The position numbers were made by a program, and so were the translations under genes. 64,000 nucleotides of DNA. It comes from Phoronis australis (lineage: Eukaryota; Phoronida; Phoronidae). The notes beneath the pieces were generated by a model, which was not told the DNA's origin, did no database searches, and was given only the letters and a program-made list of their open reading frames with translations. The DNA lies in NCBI GenBank assembly GCA_002633005.1, contig NMRA01000093.1:510102-574101 (forward strand), written 5' to 3'. Positions within the stretch are counted from its first letter, which is position 1, and each line of letters opens with the position of its first letter. Of the stretch, positions 54,486-64,000 are shown one piece after another.

Positions 54486-54690
54486 AAAGTAGACAAAAAG
54501 GTCTGCCTCAGCGAAACAAAAACTCCAAAATAAAGTAGAAAACAAGACAAAAGTCCACCAAAAAGCAGGGACTATCAAAAGTTGATGAATGCGCAATTCA
54601 TAGCTCTAAACGCAACATGTGAATCTTAGTAAAAGGTCTACATTCTCAAAAATTTGAGCCTCCCAATTTTTAAGGCTGGGTGCGTGCATG
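54486..54690. repeat. Dispersed repeat, copy 2 (see 21840-22043)
   Basis: It shares GACAAAAAGGTCTGCCTCAG, AACAAGACAAAAGT and the ending AAGGCTGGGTGCG with the segment at 21840-22043. The G-run cluster sits immediately before it. Confidence 0.6.
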
Positions 54691-55256
54691 TCATCAATGG
54701 TAAGAGATTTCAAATGTTGCTACATATCCTTATATTAAAAGCTTCAATCATCTGCCTCATGGTGCTGAAATTGATGAGATTGCACAGCTTACAAGACCAA
54801 CAACATTTGACAAAGAACTTTCTTTGGTGACAAAATGGATCTGAAAACGAAGAAAAAGCTCCAAATGACTACAGCAGAAACTAAAGAGTGTTGAGGTCAA
54901 TCAAAGGTATAGATCAAGCGAGCACCTGTAAAAAAGTATAGACAGACTAATATAGCACACAAGGCTCAAGATGAGAAAATACTGGACTTGTTTCACACAG
55001 CATTGCTGAATTGTTCGACAAGTGAACAATTACGCACGATACACATCAGTTCATGCCTTAACAGGAAGTGGATTGCGACTGCTAGCATACATGCTGAAAC
55101 TATGTTGTTTAGAAATGTTTGACGTGCTCGGGACAGACTGTTAGTTTAGTATGCTACAGCTACATATTTAGGGTGTGTGGCCTCAGTTAGATATTGATTA
55201 AAGCCAGTGGCCTCAGATAAACTGTTAATTGATCTGCATAACTCCACTAACATACC

Positions 55257-55280
55257 AGACGTTCCCTCTCTTCTTCTCTC
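55257..55280 (-). CDS. Ferlin micro-exon REEERERL
   Basis: Eight codons lie between TTCTTTTATTTTCAAG and GTATGT, phase 0 on both sides. The product is highly charged. Both splice sites are good. Confidence 0.5.
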
Positions 55281-55908
55281 TTGAAAATAAAAGAAAACAA
55301 AAACGGTGCTGACAGCATACAAATATTAAGGAAAAACAGAACACTTGTATTTTACTACTCTTTGTTTTCTAAGTAAAAAACACTACTGATTACAGACATT
55401 TTTGAAAAGATTGGCTTCCACTAAATTGAGTTTCATAAGTATAAGCACTAAATAAATGGAAACACAACAACAACAGGGTCAGGAGCACATTTCAAGAAAA
55501 CCAAGGCTAAGACAAATCTTAAATATAGTCAATTCTAAGATAAAATTTCAATGTGTCTTAAGCCTGTTCCAAGAAAGTGATCTTAAGTTGTTGACTTATG
55601 TTTTGTCTCTAGTTTGATTAACTTACCAGATGTGGAAGTTTGAAAGTTTGGAAGTTGAGACAAATGTTAGACTTAAGTCAAAAATAAATTTAAGTCAGTT
55701 TCTTGGGACGGGCCCCGGAACTGCAATTTGATTCTTGATCATGAACTACCCGAACACGAGTGCAACCTGAAATAAAATCTAATCACTGTCGCGGTTTATT
55801 GCGGGGGTTTACAGAACAAAGTGAATTTACTCAGAAACCAGCGCATGGCAGTGCTCCCGATCATACAAGCACAGTGCGTCGCCAATACAGGATTGTAAGC
55901 AGACGTAC

Positions 55909-55947
55909 CATGTCAATAGCCGTCTGCCGTAGCCTATCCTTGGAACC
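55909..55947 (-). CDS. Ferlin small exon GSKDRLRQTAIDM
   Basis: Thirteen codons follow GATATACAG and end before GTACGT, phase 0 on both sides. It sits between the acidic linker exon and the micro-exons, as in the variably spliced linker of ferlins. Confidence 0.6.
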
Positions 55948-56175
55948 CTGTATATCATGGCACATAAAACAGTCACAGCAAACAATGTCATACAATGGAA
56001 CAGCAAGAGAAACAAGTTTTTTATTTATAAATACAGATGTTTTATCCAAACAAATTTTTCTGCCTAAATGTGACTAATATTAAAAAGTTCAACTTTTTCC
56101 GAAAAAGAAAACCAAACTTAATAAATAAATTTAACCACATGACTATACTGCAATCGCGCAATTAAAACTACCAAC

Positions 56176-56273
56176 CTTTCTTTGCAAAGCCTCTTCATTT
56201 GCAGCCTCAGGGAGTCCTTCCTCCGTCCCAGGCATGTCCAGCACAAACTCGTCATCAATTGGCACTGGTACCT
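56176..56273 (-). CDS. Ferlin exon: acidic linker
   Basis: It follows GACATTAG and ends before GTTGGT. It reads VPVPIDDEFVLDMPG, then EEGLPEAANEEALQRK. The two leading bases complete a codon with the preceding exon (Glu). Choosing the AG two bases later would create an early stop, which fixes the acceptor. It corresponds to the acidic stretch after C2E in dysferlin. Phase 1 in, 0 out. Confidence 0.8.
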
Positions 56274-56741
56274 CTAATGTCAATGAAACAGACACAGGTG
56301 CCAATTAGATAAGCTTGTAAAAAATCAAAATGCCTGTCAGACTAAGTCATGGTTTGTTTACAAGCAAGGGTAGAGCTGGGAGTAAAGCGGAAGTACGCTT
56401 CACAAATATATCTTCCATTAAGTGAATATCGCAGATGGATAAGGTCGCATATACAGATATCAATGTGGTCTACTGTTAACCCCTCCCTAGTGGTTCAGCA
56501 CCAGATACAAGGCCCTATTATCTCTCATGCTTCAAAGAGCTACTATAATTGAACATGTTACTGACATCATGATTGCTCAGCTCCACATAAATAGAACCTA
56601 ACTCAGAAATGGTGATATTGCAAAGTGTTGGAACTAGTAGTTCTTTCCTTATCTATTGACAGAGTACCAGACACTCTGAGACCTGCCGGGATTCTAATGA
56701 TATTCACAACATGAACAAGACGGATCCAACTAGCTCCTCAC

Positions 56742-56913
56742 CATCATCCTGATCGACGTCAACGATTTCCTCGACTTTGGCACTAGGGGTGCAGCGGAAA
56801 GGCTCCAGAGTTTTAATCGTGTGGATGCCCACAAGAGGTTTACGGCCAAACTGTCGGTGGTCACGTACACGGACGTTCATTGGGGGCATGTACAGCTCCT
56901 CCTTTGGCAACAT
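56742..56913 (-). CDS. Ferlin exon: second part of C2E
   Basis: It follows TTCTAG and ends before GTGAG in phase 1. It reads [38 protein letters not shown], then an acidic end [10 protein letters not shown]. MLPxEELYxPPxxVxVxDxRQFGRxPxVG is a ferlin hallmark. It is single-copy here, just outside the duplicated block. Confidence 0.95.
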
Positions 56914-57179
56914 CTAGAACAAGAGAGATGATTTAGCGGAAGATCTATGTTTTTGAGACGAGCAACACTGGTGGTTTTGATTCTCAATTGTTTTGATTTG
57001 TGTTGACTTCTCTGCTTGTATCTGGACAACACAGCTCCTTCCTGTTGTTCTTTCCGCACACATTTGGTTCGTTGTCAAATAAATCAACAGGTGCACAAGG
57101 GCTGTCCCTATAGTCCTGTGAAAGCATCGGAAATAAATTTAACATGTCCGAACAAAGGTTTTGGTGCACGCGCACTTAC

Positions 57180-57341
57180 CACGTCAAAGAAGTATGTGCA
57201 GACGTCAAAGTTGGGGTTGATCTTTGTACTCTTAATGGTCGACGTCTCCAGCATGTTGCCACTGATCTCAAACTCCACACTTGGTGAGGTGCACTTCAGT
57301 AGTTGGAACTTTTTCATATTCCTGACCCCCCAGGCCAGCAC
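57180..57341 (-). CDS. Ferlin exon: first part of C2E, copy B
   Basis: It reads VLAWGVRNMKKFQLLKCTSP, then SVEFEISGN, KINPNFDVCTYFFDV, and ends before GTAAG in phase 0. ILAWGLRNMK and KNPNFDICTLF are the matching dysferlin words. It joins in phase to MLPKEELY at 56913. It differs from copy A at four bases, all synonymous. Confidence 0.94.
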
Positions 57342-58225
57342 CTGTCAACACCATAACCACACCATTTCTCAAGTCTTCACTATTTAACACAAAACAATTA
57401 CCAAATTTGTCAATTTTTCAAAGTCTGACAAAAATAACGGATACTTAACCAAATGTCATTCATGACAGCTACACCACACAAATTAAGCCAATAATAAAGT
57501 TTATTTTTTCTTAGTTTGCAACCTGTAATTTTGATTAGCAATTGACATACTGTTCCTTTGTCATAAGTCTTAAAGTGGCTACAACCCACCTCACGCCACA
57601 GTAACTCCCTGTCATGAAATCGGTCTAAGTCACTAAGTGTGAATTCAGGATTTGAAAAGAACTGGCAGCCTGTTATTGCTTGAGAACAGGTTCCACAAGT
57701 CGACTCGTCAAGGCGTTTCATTTTATTCAACAAGCGTGGTCTCAAGAAATAAGGAGCCGTCAGATCTTTGCAAGATAAAAAATGACTTGTCTTCAGATTA
57801 GGAACAAATCGAGGTCAAATTTATAGTGGTGAGAAATCTAACTACAAACGTAGTATACTCGACAGACTGTAGGTTTACTGTGGCTTTAAGTCTTCAAAAG
57901 TCTGATATGTGGTAGGACGGCAAGAGAATGGTTCCATATTGGCCATGTGATGGATGGTCACACAATGACTGCAGTTTTTTTCCGCCCCTGTTAACTTATT
58001 ACTTTCAAGAAATAGTTACCAAGAAATAGTTACCAAGGTATAGCTTCTTGTAGGAGCTAGGAGGCAAAACACGTCAACTCAACATCTAACACCCAGTCAC
58101 AGCAGAAACCCAACAAAGGTAAAACTCCAAACGTTGAAAAAATAGGAATATCATTTAACTCGTTCTGTGCATCACAAATTAGGAAATTTTGCTGAGTAAT
58201 GTCGTTAGATAGTACTAAGGGACAT

Positions 58226-58254
58226 CCCAGCTCTGCTTAGAGCACAGAGCTGGG
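58226..58254. repeat. Hairpin, copy B
   Basis: CCCAGCTCTG and CAGAGCTGGG pair perfectly around a nine-base loop. It is conserved base for base in copy A (61144-61172). Confidence 0.85.
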
Positions 58255-58506
58255 GTATTGACTACTTCCCAACATAACAGCTTCTTACCATGAATTCCAT
58301 AATTAATCAATTTCCAATGCCACCCACTTCCAGAAGGTCTAGCCCCGTTTAAAATTCATGTCACCAGATGGCAGACGTGACCACTCACTATTGCTTTTGA
58401 GCTTTTCATATTGGAAATTGTTTCTTAAGTGCTTCAATACCATATTATCGCTCCTTAACTAACCAAAAGAATGCAAGTTCCTAGTTATCACAGATACATT
58501 TTTCAG

Positions 58507-58789
58507 CATTAACTGTTCATCCGTTACTAATCTATCCATGTACCAACTTGTAGAGCTCAGCATTAACTGTTCATCCGTTACTAATCTATCCATGTACCAA
58601 CTTGTAGAGCTCAGCATTAACTGTTCATCCGTTACTAATCTACCCATGTACCAACTTGTAGAGCTCAGCATTAACTGTTCATCCGTTACTAATCTACCCA
58701 TGTACCAACTTGTAGAGCTCAGCATTAACTGTTCATCCGTTACTAATCTACCCATGTACCAACTTGTAGAGCTCAGCATTAACTGTTCA
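58507..58789. repeat. 54-bp minisatellite, over five units, running into a gap
   Basis: The unit starts AGCATTAACTGTTCATCCGT and ends TTGTAGAGCTC. Five full units and part of a sixth precede the N run. As 54 is a multiple of three, long frames without stops arise on both strands; these are not genes. Copy A has exactly two units. Confidence 0.97.
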
Positions 58790-58874
58790 NNNNNNNNNNN
58801 NNNNNNNNNNNNNNNNNNNNNNNNNNNNNNNNNNNNNNNNNNNNNNNNNNNNNNNNNNNNNNNNNNNNNNNNNN
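58790..58874. other. Assembly gap (85 N)
   Basis: It separates the two copies of the C2E block. The left side is minisatellite and the right side resumes inside the intron next to the C2E exon. Confidence 0.95.
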
Positions 58875-59060
58875 TGATTTGTGTTGACTTCTCTGCTTGT
58901 ATCTGGACAACACAGCTCCTTCCTGTTGTTCTTTCCGCACACATGTGGTTCGTTGTCAAATAAATCAACAGGTGCACAAGGGCTGCCCCTATAGTCCTGT
59001 GAAAGCATCGGAAATAAATTTAACATATCCGAACAAAGGTTTTGGTGCACGCGCACTTAC

Positions 59061-59222
59061 CACGTCAAAGAAGTATGTGCAAACGTCAAAGTTGGGGTTG
59101 ATCTTTGTACTCTTAATGGTCGACGTCTCCAGCATGTTGCCACTGATCTCAAACTCCACACTTGGTGAGGTGCACTTGAGCAGTTGGAACTTCTTCATAT
59201 TCCTGACCCCCCAGGCCAGCAC
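59061..59222 (-). CDS. Ferlin exon: first part of C2E, copy A
   Basis: The protein is identical to 57180-57341. The 162-base exon is a multiple of three, so inclusion of both copies would keep the frame, but it would repeat one half of a C2 domain. It joins in phase to the upstream exon at 61861. Confidence 0.93.
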
Positions 59223-59669
59223 CTGTCAACACCATAACAACACTATACACAATTTCTAATGCAAGTCTTCACTATTTAACACAAAACATTACCAAATTTG
59301 TCAATTTTTCAAAGTCTGACGAAAATAACGTAAACTTAACCAAATGTCATTCATGACAGCTACACCACACAAATTAAACCAATAATAAAGTGTATTTTTT
59401 CTTAGTTTGCAACCTGTAATTTTGATTAGCAATTGACATACTATTCCTTTGTCATAAGTCTTAAAGTGGCTACAACCCACCTCACGCCACAGTAACTCCC
59501 TGTCATGAAATCAGTCTAAGTCACTAAGTGTGAATTCAGGGCTTGAACAGAACTGGCAGCCTGTTATTGCTTGAGAACAGGTTCCACAAGTCGACTCGTC
59601 ACGGTGTTTCATTTTATTCAACAAGCATGGTCTCAAGAATAAGGAGCCGTCAGTTCTTTGCAAGATAAA

Positions 59670-60724
59670 CAAGAGCAACGCAGAGCGTTGAAATGCGCCC
59701 ACAATTGCACCGTATACGGTATCCTTCTAGGGTTGTTTATTGGTACCATAAAGTGGCCAGTAGAGGGCATATATGTAGTATGTTGTACTTTGCAAAATGA
59801 AAAGGCATGGCCATTGTCTCCTCAATAGGCTAGGGGCAAAATGTGAGTGATCTTCATAATACAAGCACATCCTATACATCAGTTGCTTAAAGCACCACAG
59901 AAACATAGAATTGAAAACAAATTTACCAACATACGAGATTAGCACAGCATTAGAATGCCTGAAACAAATTTCTACTTGGAACTTTTCCTTCATAGTCATG
60001 AAGTAACACAAAGTATACGCCTGAAGACCTATGAAAATACAGAGGTCAATGTAAAATACTTAAATTGCCACTAGAGGCATACCGATAGTCAGAATCATCC
60101 TAAAGTCGTCATCATCCGTTGTCAACATCACATAAACACACTTGTTAAATTTAGTAAAGATCCTGCAAACGGTTTGGGAGATACAGCCATGGGTGAAAAA
60201 AAAAACTGCCACTAGGAGGCGCCACAGAAATCAAAGTCATGGGAAATTCAGCGTCAACCGTCCTCTTCATAGTAAGAACATACATGCCAATTTTCACAAT
60301 CATACTTAGAGCGGTTTGGTTGATAGAGGGGTGGACGCCAAAAAACAGACTCAAAAACAGTAAAAATGGCCACTGGGTGTCGCAAACTAGGTCGAACCCA
60401 TCCGAAAACGGGAGGATAGCGTCATCGCACTAATAGGTGCCTACATACTAAATTTCATGAAAATCCGTTAAGGACTTGTGAAGATACAGAGGTAAGCGTA
60501 AAAAATTAAAATTGCCACTAGGGGGCACACCGGTAGTCGGATCCGTCCAAAAGTTCGCACATACCATCCCATTCATGAATGGAACATATGTACCAAATTT
60601 CATGAACGTATGTCAAAGGGTTTTGGAGATAGAGCAGCGGACGCCGGACGGACGCCGCCCGGACGGACGGACGGACGGACGGAGATGACGGCATAATGCG
60701 TCCACATATAAATATGTGGGCGCA
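59670..60724. mobile_element. Pearl/HINE-like non-autonomous element with tandem cores and (ACGG)n
   Basis: Comparison with copy B shows an insertion in the sequence GATAAA/AATGAC, with TAAA on both sides as likely target duplication. The left end holds a small hairpin (CAACGC-AGA-GCGTTG) and TGCGCCCAC. The right end is a hairpin TGCGTCCACATAT with ATATGTGGGCGCA. Inside are about six diverged cores of about 150 bp marked by TGCCACTAGGGGGC-like words (59754, 60065, 60206, 60367, 60512) and a GGACGGACGG tetranucleotide run at 60652-60682. Bivalve and other marine invertebrate genomes carry such elements (pearl family, tied to Helitron/Helentron-type mobility). It has no protein. Confidence 0.75.
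60652..60682. repeat. (ACGG)n tetranucleotide run
   Basis: It is an imperfect then perfect GGAC repeat within the element 59670-60724, between the last core and the terminal hairpin. Confidence 0.95.
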
Positions 60725-61143
60725 TAAAAATGACTCGTCTTCAGATTAGGAACAATTCGAGGTTAAATTTATAGTGGTGAGAGATCTAAATACAAACTTA
60801 GTATACACGACAGACTGCAGGTTTACTGCGGCTTTAAATCTTCAAAAGTCTGATATGTGGTAGAACGGCAAGAGAATGGTTCCATATTGGCCATGTGATG
60901 GATGGTCAATTGAAACCACAATGACTGCAGTTTTTTTCCGCCCCTGTTAACTTATTACTTTCAAGAAATGGTTACCAAGGTATCGCTTCTTGTACGAGCT
61001 AGGAGGCAAAACACATCAACTAAACATCTAACAAAGGTAAAACGCCAAACGTTGAAAAAATAGGAATATCATTTAACTCGTTCTGTGCATCACAAATTAG
61101 GAAATTTCGCTGAGTAATGTCGTTAGATAGTACTAAGGGACAT

Positions 61144-61172
61144 CCCAGCTCTGCTTAGAGCACAGAGCTGGG
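61144..61172. repeat. Hairpin, copy A
   Basis: A perfect ten-base stem, identical to 58226-58254. Confidence 0.85.
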
Positions 61173-61426
61173 GTATTGACTACTTCCCAACATAACAGCT
61201 TCTTACCATGAATTCCATAATTAAATCAATTTCCAAAGCCACCCACTTCCAGAAGGTCTAGCCACGTTTAAAATTCATGTCTCCACATGGCAGACGTGAC
61301 CACTCACTATTGCTTTTGAGCCTTTCATATTGGAAATTGCTTCACTACAAGTGCTTCAATACCATATTATCGCTCCTTAACTAACCAAAAGAATGTAAGT
61401 TCCTAGTTATCACAGAGACATTTTTC

Positions 61427-61534
61427 AGCATTAACTGTTCATCCGTTACTATTCTATCCATGTACCAACTTGTAGAGCTCAGCATTAACTGTTCATCCGT
61501 TACTAATCTATCCATTTACCAACTTGTAGAGCTC
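61427..61534. repeat. 54-bp minisatellite, two units
   Basis: Two units of the repeat seen at 58507-58789. Single-copy intron follows on the right. Confidence 0.95.
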
Positions 61535-61860
61535 AGCAATAATGAAATGTCACGACAGCTCATTAAGTACATTTCTAATTAAATTAAAGAACAATTTGAG
61601 ACAAATTTCACATACGTAAGTGGCAAAAATGAAGCATAATTTTTGTGATGGAAGGAGGGTAAATAGCCACCATTTTACAGTCACACAAGAAAGAAACTGT
61701 CATAAATCAGGGGGCATGTTGGCAACAAAACACGGCAACTTCTCAAGCTCACAACTTCCTATAAAAGTACTATGGGACGCGACACCATCGTTTTTCATTT
61801 ATCAGTAAAAATGACAGTGTCTGGATATCAGGTAGCGATGGATAACAAACTGCAGCTTAC

Positions 61861-61959
61861 CTCAATACCCGTCCTTTGCATAATAGGGCGAATTCCTGAT
61901 GGTACGATAAAGATGTCTCCTTTCTTTGGAGGTAAAAATGGAAGATCGGTTCCGTTCAT
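61861..61959 (-). CDS. Ferlin exon: lead-in to C2E
   Basis: It follows an AG after CATTTCC-like sequence and ends before GTAAG. It reads NGTDLPFLPPKKGDIFIVPS and GIRPIMQRTGIE. TDLPxxPPxxxxNIYxVPxxIxPxxQRTxIE is the dysferlin stretch just before C2E. 33 codons, phase 0 on both sides. Confidence 0.94.
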
Positions 61960-63445
61960 CTGGAAATGCCAAAAACAAATAATTGATGTACATGCATCTA
62001 TTGACCAGTCCTACGAGTGGCAGCCAAAAATATAGGCTAAATAAAACAAAAAATGAAAAGCAATTGAAAGAAAGTACTTGACCCAGAAATAATATAAAAA
62101 CAAAAATGGTATAAAGTATAGAACCCACTTACTCAAATACTAGAATATGATGCTGTATTGGTAATATGACCATAATCTAAAAACGTTTTGTGTAGGTTTT
62201 AGTTGAAAATACATTCTCTGTTCACACGATAAGATCGATGCCGCTTAAACGTTTAAGCAACATTATTATCTGGGAATCTTCTAGCAGTGCAACGTTATTC
62301 AGCAATGATCGTGTGTGATGTGTTAAAACATTCCAGCTCAAATGCTTGGCTTTCACGCATGTGACAAATTTTAAAACATTTTAACTAAAACTTTTCTTGC
62401 TGAAGCTACTACCGTTAGTTAATGAGTTTTACATATTAAAATGTTTGAAGACTAGCAATAGGTTTCGCACAGCGCATTTAAAATTTAAAGTGTTTTAACT
62501 TATATTGCTCTAGCAAAACATTCTTAAGATGGTTGTGTGAATGCAGCACTACATAAACAAAGGGAGATAATGTGGTGTTATGCAGAGACACTAGTCACAT
62601 ATTAGAAAAGGCGACTAGATTAGGTACATGCATTCAAAATGTCTGATATTTTTACATGCGCGTGCTGCCCTCTTCAGGTCAGGTAATTAACACTAATTGT
62701 TAGGAGGCTCAGTGAACTAGAAGTTGCATTTCTTTCGATGGGTAACTCTTCTGTCTTGATGAACATTTTAATTATTTCAACGCAGTGTTACACAATGACC
62801 CAGTTCCATAGCATGTGATTAACAGCTAACTGTGAAAAAACAGCTACATGCAAATAACATCACAGAAATTGTTTGACATAAATTTCATGCACGGTGCAGC
62901 TAATTTTGCACAACTCCACAATCTCTCCAAACAATTAAAACTGACAAACAGTTCTAAATAAATTCCTTCATGCACGGTGATGAGACTACAGCACAAGTAA
63001 ACTGTGGTATGTTGACGTGTTCCTCTGTGAGGGGCCTAATGCAAAGCATGATGGGAAGACTAAAGAAAAGACAAAGACCAGGCTCAATGTAACTGAATTA
63101 TTTTCTCAGTGATAATCAGAAAGCACCAGACAAGAGACTGGTAAGAAATATACGAAAGATTTTCCTGAATAGTCCGAAATGAGCAGCGAGTGAAACACCA
63201 AGAGAAATGCTTATTTTTTGAAATATCTCACAAGGTTAAAAAACAATGAAAAGATAAGTTTCCATAAAAGACAGTTGAGCAATGTTAACAATGTCAGACA
63301 AGTGACAATAAACTGACAAAAATCAAGTAAGATTTGAAAAGTACACTCAAGTAAAGACAGCAGCCAAAATGTGACATTTAAAATGTGACTAAGGTAGCCA
63401 AACAAGCAGGAGGAGTGTAGTATATACCCCAAATTTACTCATCAC
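61960..63445. other. Ferlin intron
   Basis: Nothing is recognised. Several A-rich and T-rich stretches are present. Confidence 0.5.
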
Positions 63446-63496
63446 CATGCTGGGATCAGCGCCATCTGCAGGACGCTTAGCAGATCCATCGTTTTT
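63446..63496 (-). CDS. Possible ferlin exon KNDGSAKRPADGADPSM
   Basis: It follows ATCCCATTTTAG. The frame reads KNDGSAKRPADGADPSM and could end before GTGATG (phase 0, in phase with the next exon) or seven bases later before GTAAAT (out of phase with it). It has no clear vertebrate counterpart; the matching place in dysferlin is variable. It could be an optional exon. Confidence 0.45.
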
Positions 63497-64000
63497 CTAA
63501 AATGGGATAACCAATGAGAAAGTGACTACGACATGAAGACGAAAATCAAATTTGCATAGCGAAGAAAGGATGAACCAGAAGCTACATATCACAGGAACTA
63601 CTAACTTCTTTACCGAGACAAAATCTTAAGGATTTACTGAACAAATGTGATGTGCTTACACCTGAAGTTTGACAAATCATGTCACTGTCCGTTTAAAACT
63701 TCTTTATTTTGCCAGTAGACTAATTCTTTTTATCAAACAGGTAATGAAGAAAAATCTTCATAGACCACAGGATTGAAAGTGACCCAATAAATATCTTACA
63801 CTCTGCCTTTTGTCACCTTGTAATTTACATGTCGTGAGCATTATCCATGACATTGTATGAAGGGAAATGCCAAGAGTATTGCTTAGACATAACTCATTCA
63901 ATAAGCAGTGCTACTGATAATTTCTGACAATAAATCATAGGCCACATATTCTGGTGACATTCTCAGAATATCTAAGTGTCCCGCACAACATGAATACAGA
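63497..64000. other. No exon recognised at right edge
   Basis: This is probably ferlin intron. The next upstream exon is expected beyond the window. Confidence 0.5.

Larger units (their letters stand above)
52660..55256. other. Ferlin intron
   Basis: It holds the G-rich run at 54444-54469 and the repeat at 54486-54690. Open frames on both strands look random. Confidence 0.5.
56994..58789. repeat. C2E duplication, copy B
   Basis: It matches 58875-61534 from TGATTTGTGTTGACTTCTC onward and is cut by the 85-N gap inside the 54-bp minisatellite. It lacks the 1.05-kb insertion of copy A. Confidence 0.92.
58875..61534. repeat. C2E duplication, copy A
   Basis: It matches 56994-58789, with one large extra segment (59670-60724), fewer minisatellite units at the right end and scattered substitutions. 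Confidence 0.92.

Noticed and set aside
58459-58977. Long open frames on both strands across the 54-bp repeat and N gap
   Set aside because: 54 is a multiple of three, so a stop-free unit gives long frames on both strands. The frames also run through N.

Overview
The window is eukaryotic, AT-rich, intron-rich animal DNA. It has GT-AG introns, decayed non-LTR and Penelope-like retroelements, hAT/THAP transposase relics, many minisatellites and N-filled assembly gaps. The recognisable gene content and repeat types suggest a highly heterozygous marine invertebrate (for example a hemichordate, lancelet, echinoderm or mollusc). The sequence alone does not settle the phylum.

Right two thirds (about 28-63.5 kb, minus strand): the 3' part of one long gene of the type I ferlin family (dysferlin/myoferlin-like). 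I can place 23 exons, with phases that agree from exon to exon across the well supported part. They encode about 860 residues: C2E, a linker built from very small phase-0 exons, the DWWSK segment, C2F, C2G and the C-terminal transmembrane anchor. The 5' exons (C2A-C2D, DysF region) lie beyond 64 kb, and the last short exon after the membrane helix was not found. Ferlins are calcium- and phospholipid-binding tail-anchored proteins of membrane fusion and repair.

Three blocks of this gene occur twice in tandem: C2E exon, 57.0-58.8 and 58.9-61.5 kb; two C2F exons, 44.2-45.3 and 45.7-47.0 kb; TM exon, 22.5-28.5 and 29.0-35.3 kb. In every case an N run or a single N lies at the junction, the copies differ in minisatellite length or transposon content, and all 14 exonic substitutions I count are synonymous. 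The most economical reading is that both alleles of a very polymorphic locus were laid end to end by the assembler. Real exon duplication is the alternative.

Left third (1-22 kb): mostly noncoding, with transposon fossils. These are a non-LTR retroelement C-terminus at 6.2 kb, a THAP-domain relic at 6.8 kb, a hAT-like (DUF4371/ZMYM1-type) transposase piece with a clean intron at 12.0-12.6 kb, a minus-strand LINE reverse transcriptase at 19.0-19.4 kb, a second LINE piece at 22.1 kb and a Penelope-like element with reverse transcriptase and GIY-YIG domains at 22.4-23.6 kb (duplicated at 29.0-30.1 kb). There are also candidate host exons: a possible four-exon gene for a 56-residue protein at 1.8-5.9 kb (+), a minus-strand first exon at 15.0-15.2 kb and a plus-strand first exon at 18.8 kb. 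None of these three is identified.

The most unusual non-genic item is a 1.05-kb insertion at 59.67-60.72 kb, present in only one of the two C2E copies. It has terminal hairpins, tandem cores of about 150 bp and a (ACGG)n tail, as in the 'pearl'/HINE group of tandem-repeat-bearing elements. A diverged array of the same kind of core lies in another ferlin intron at 50.3-51.25 kb.
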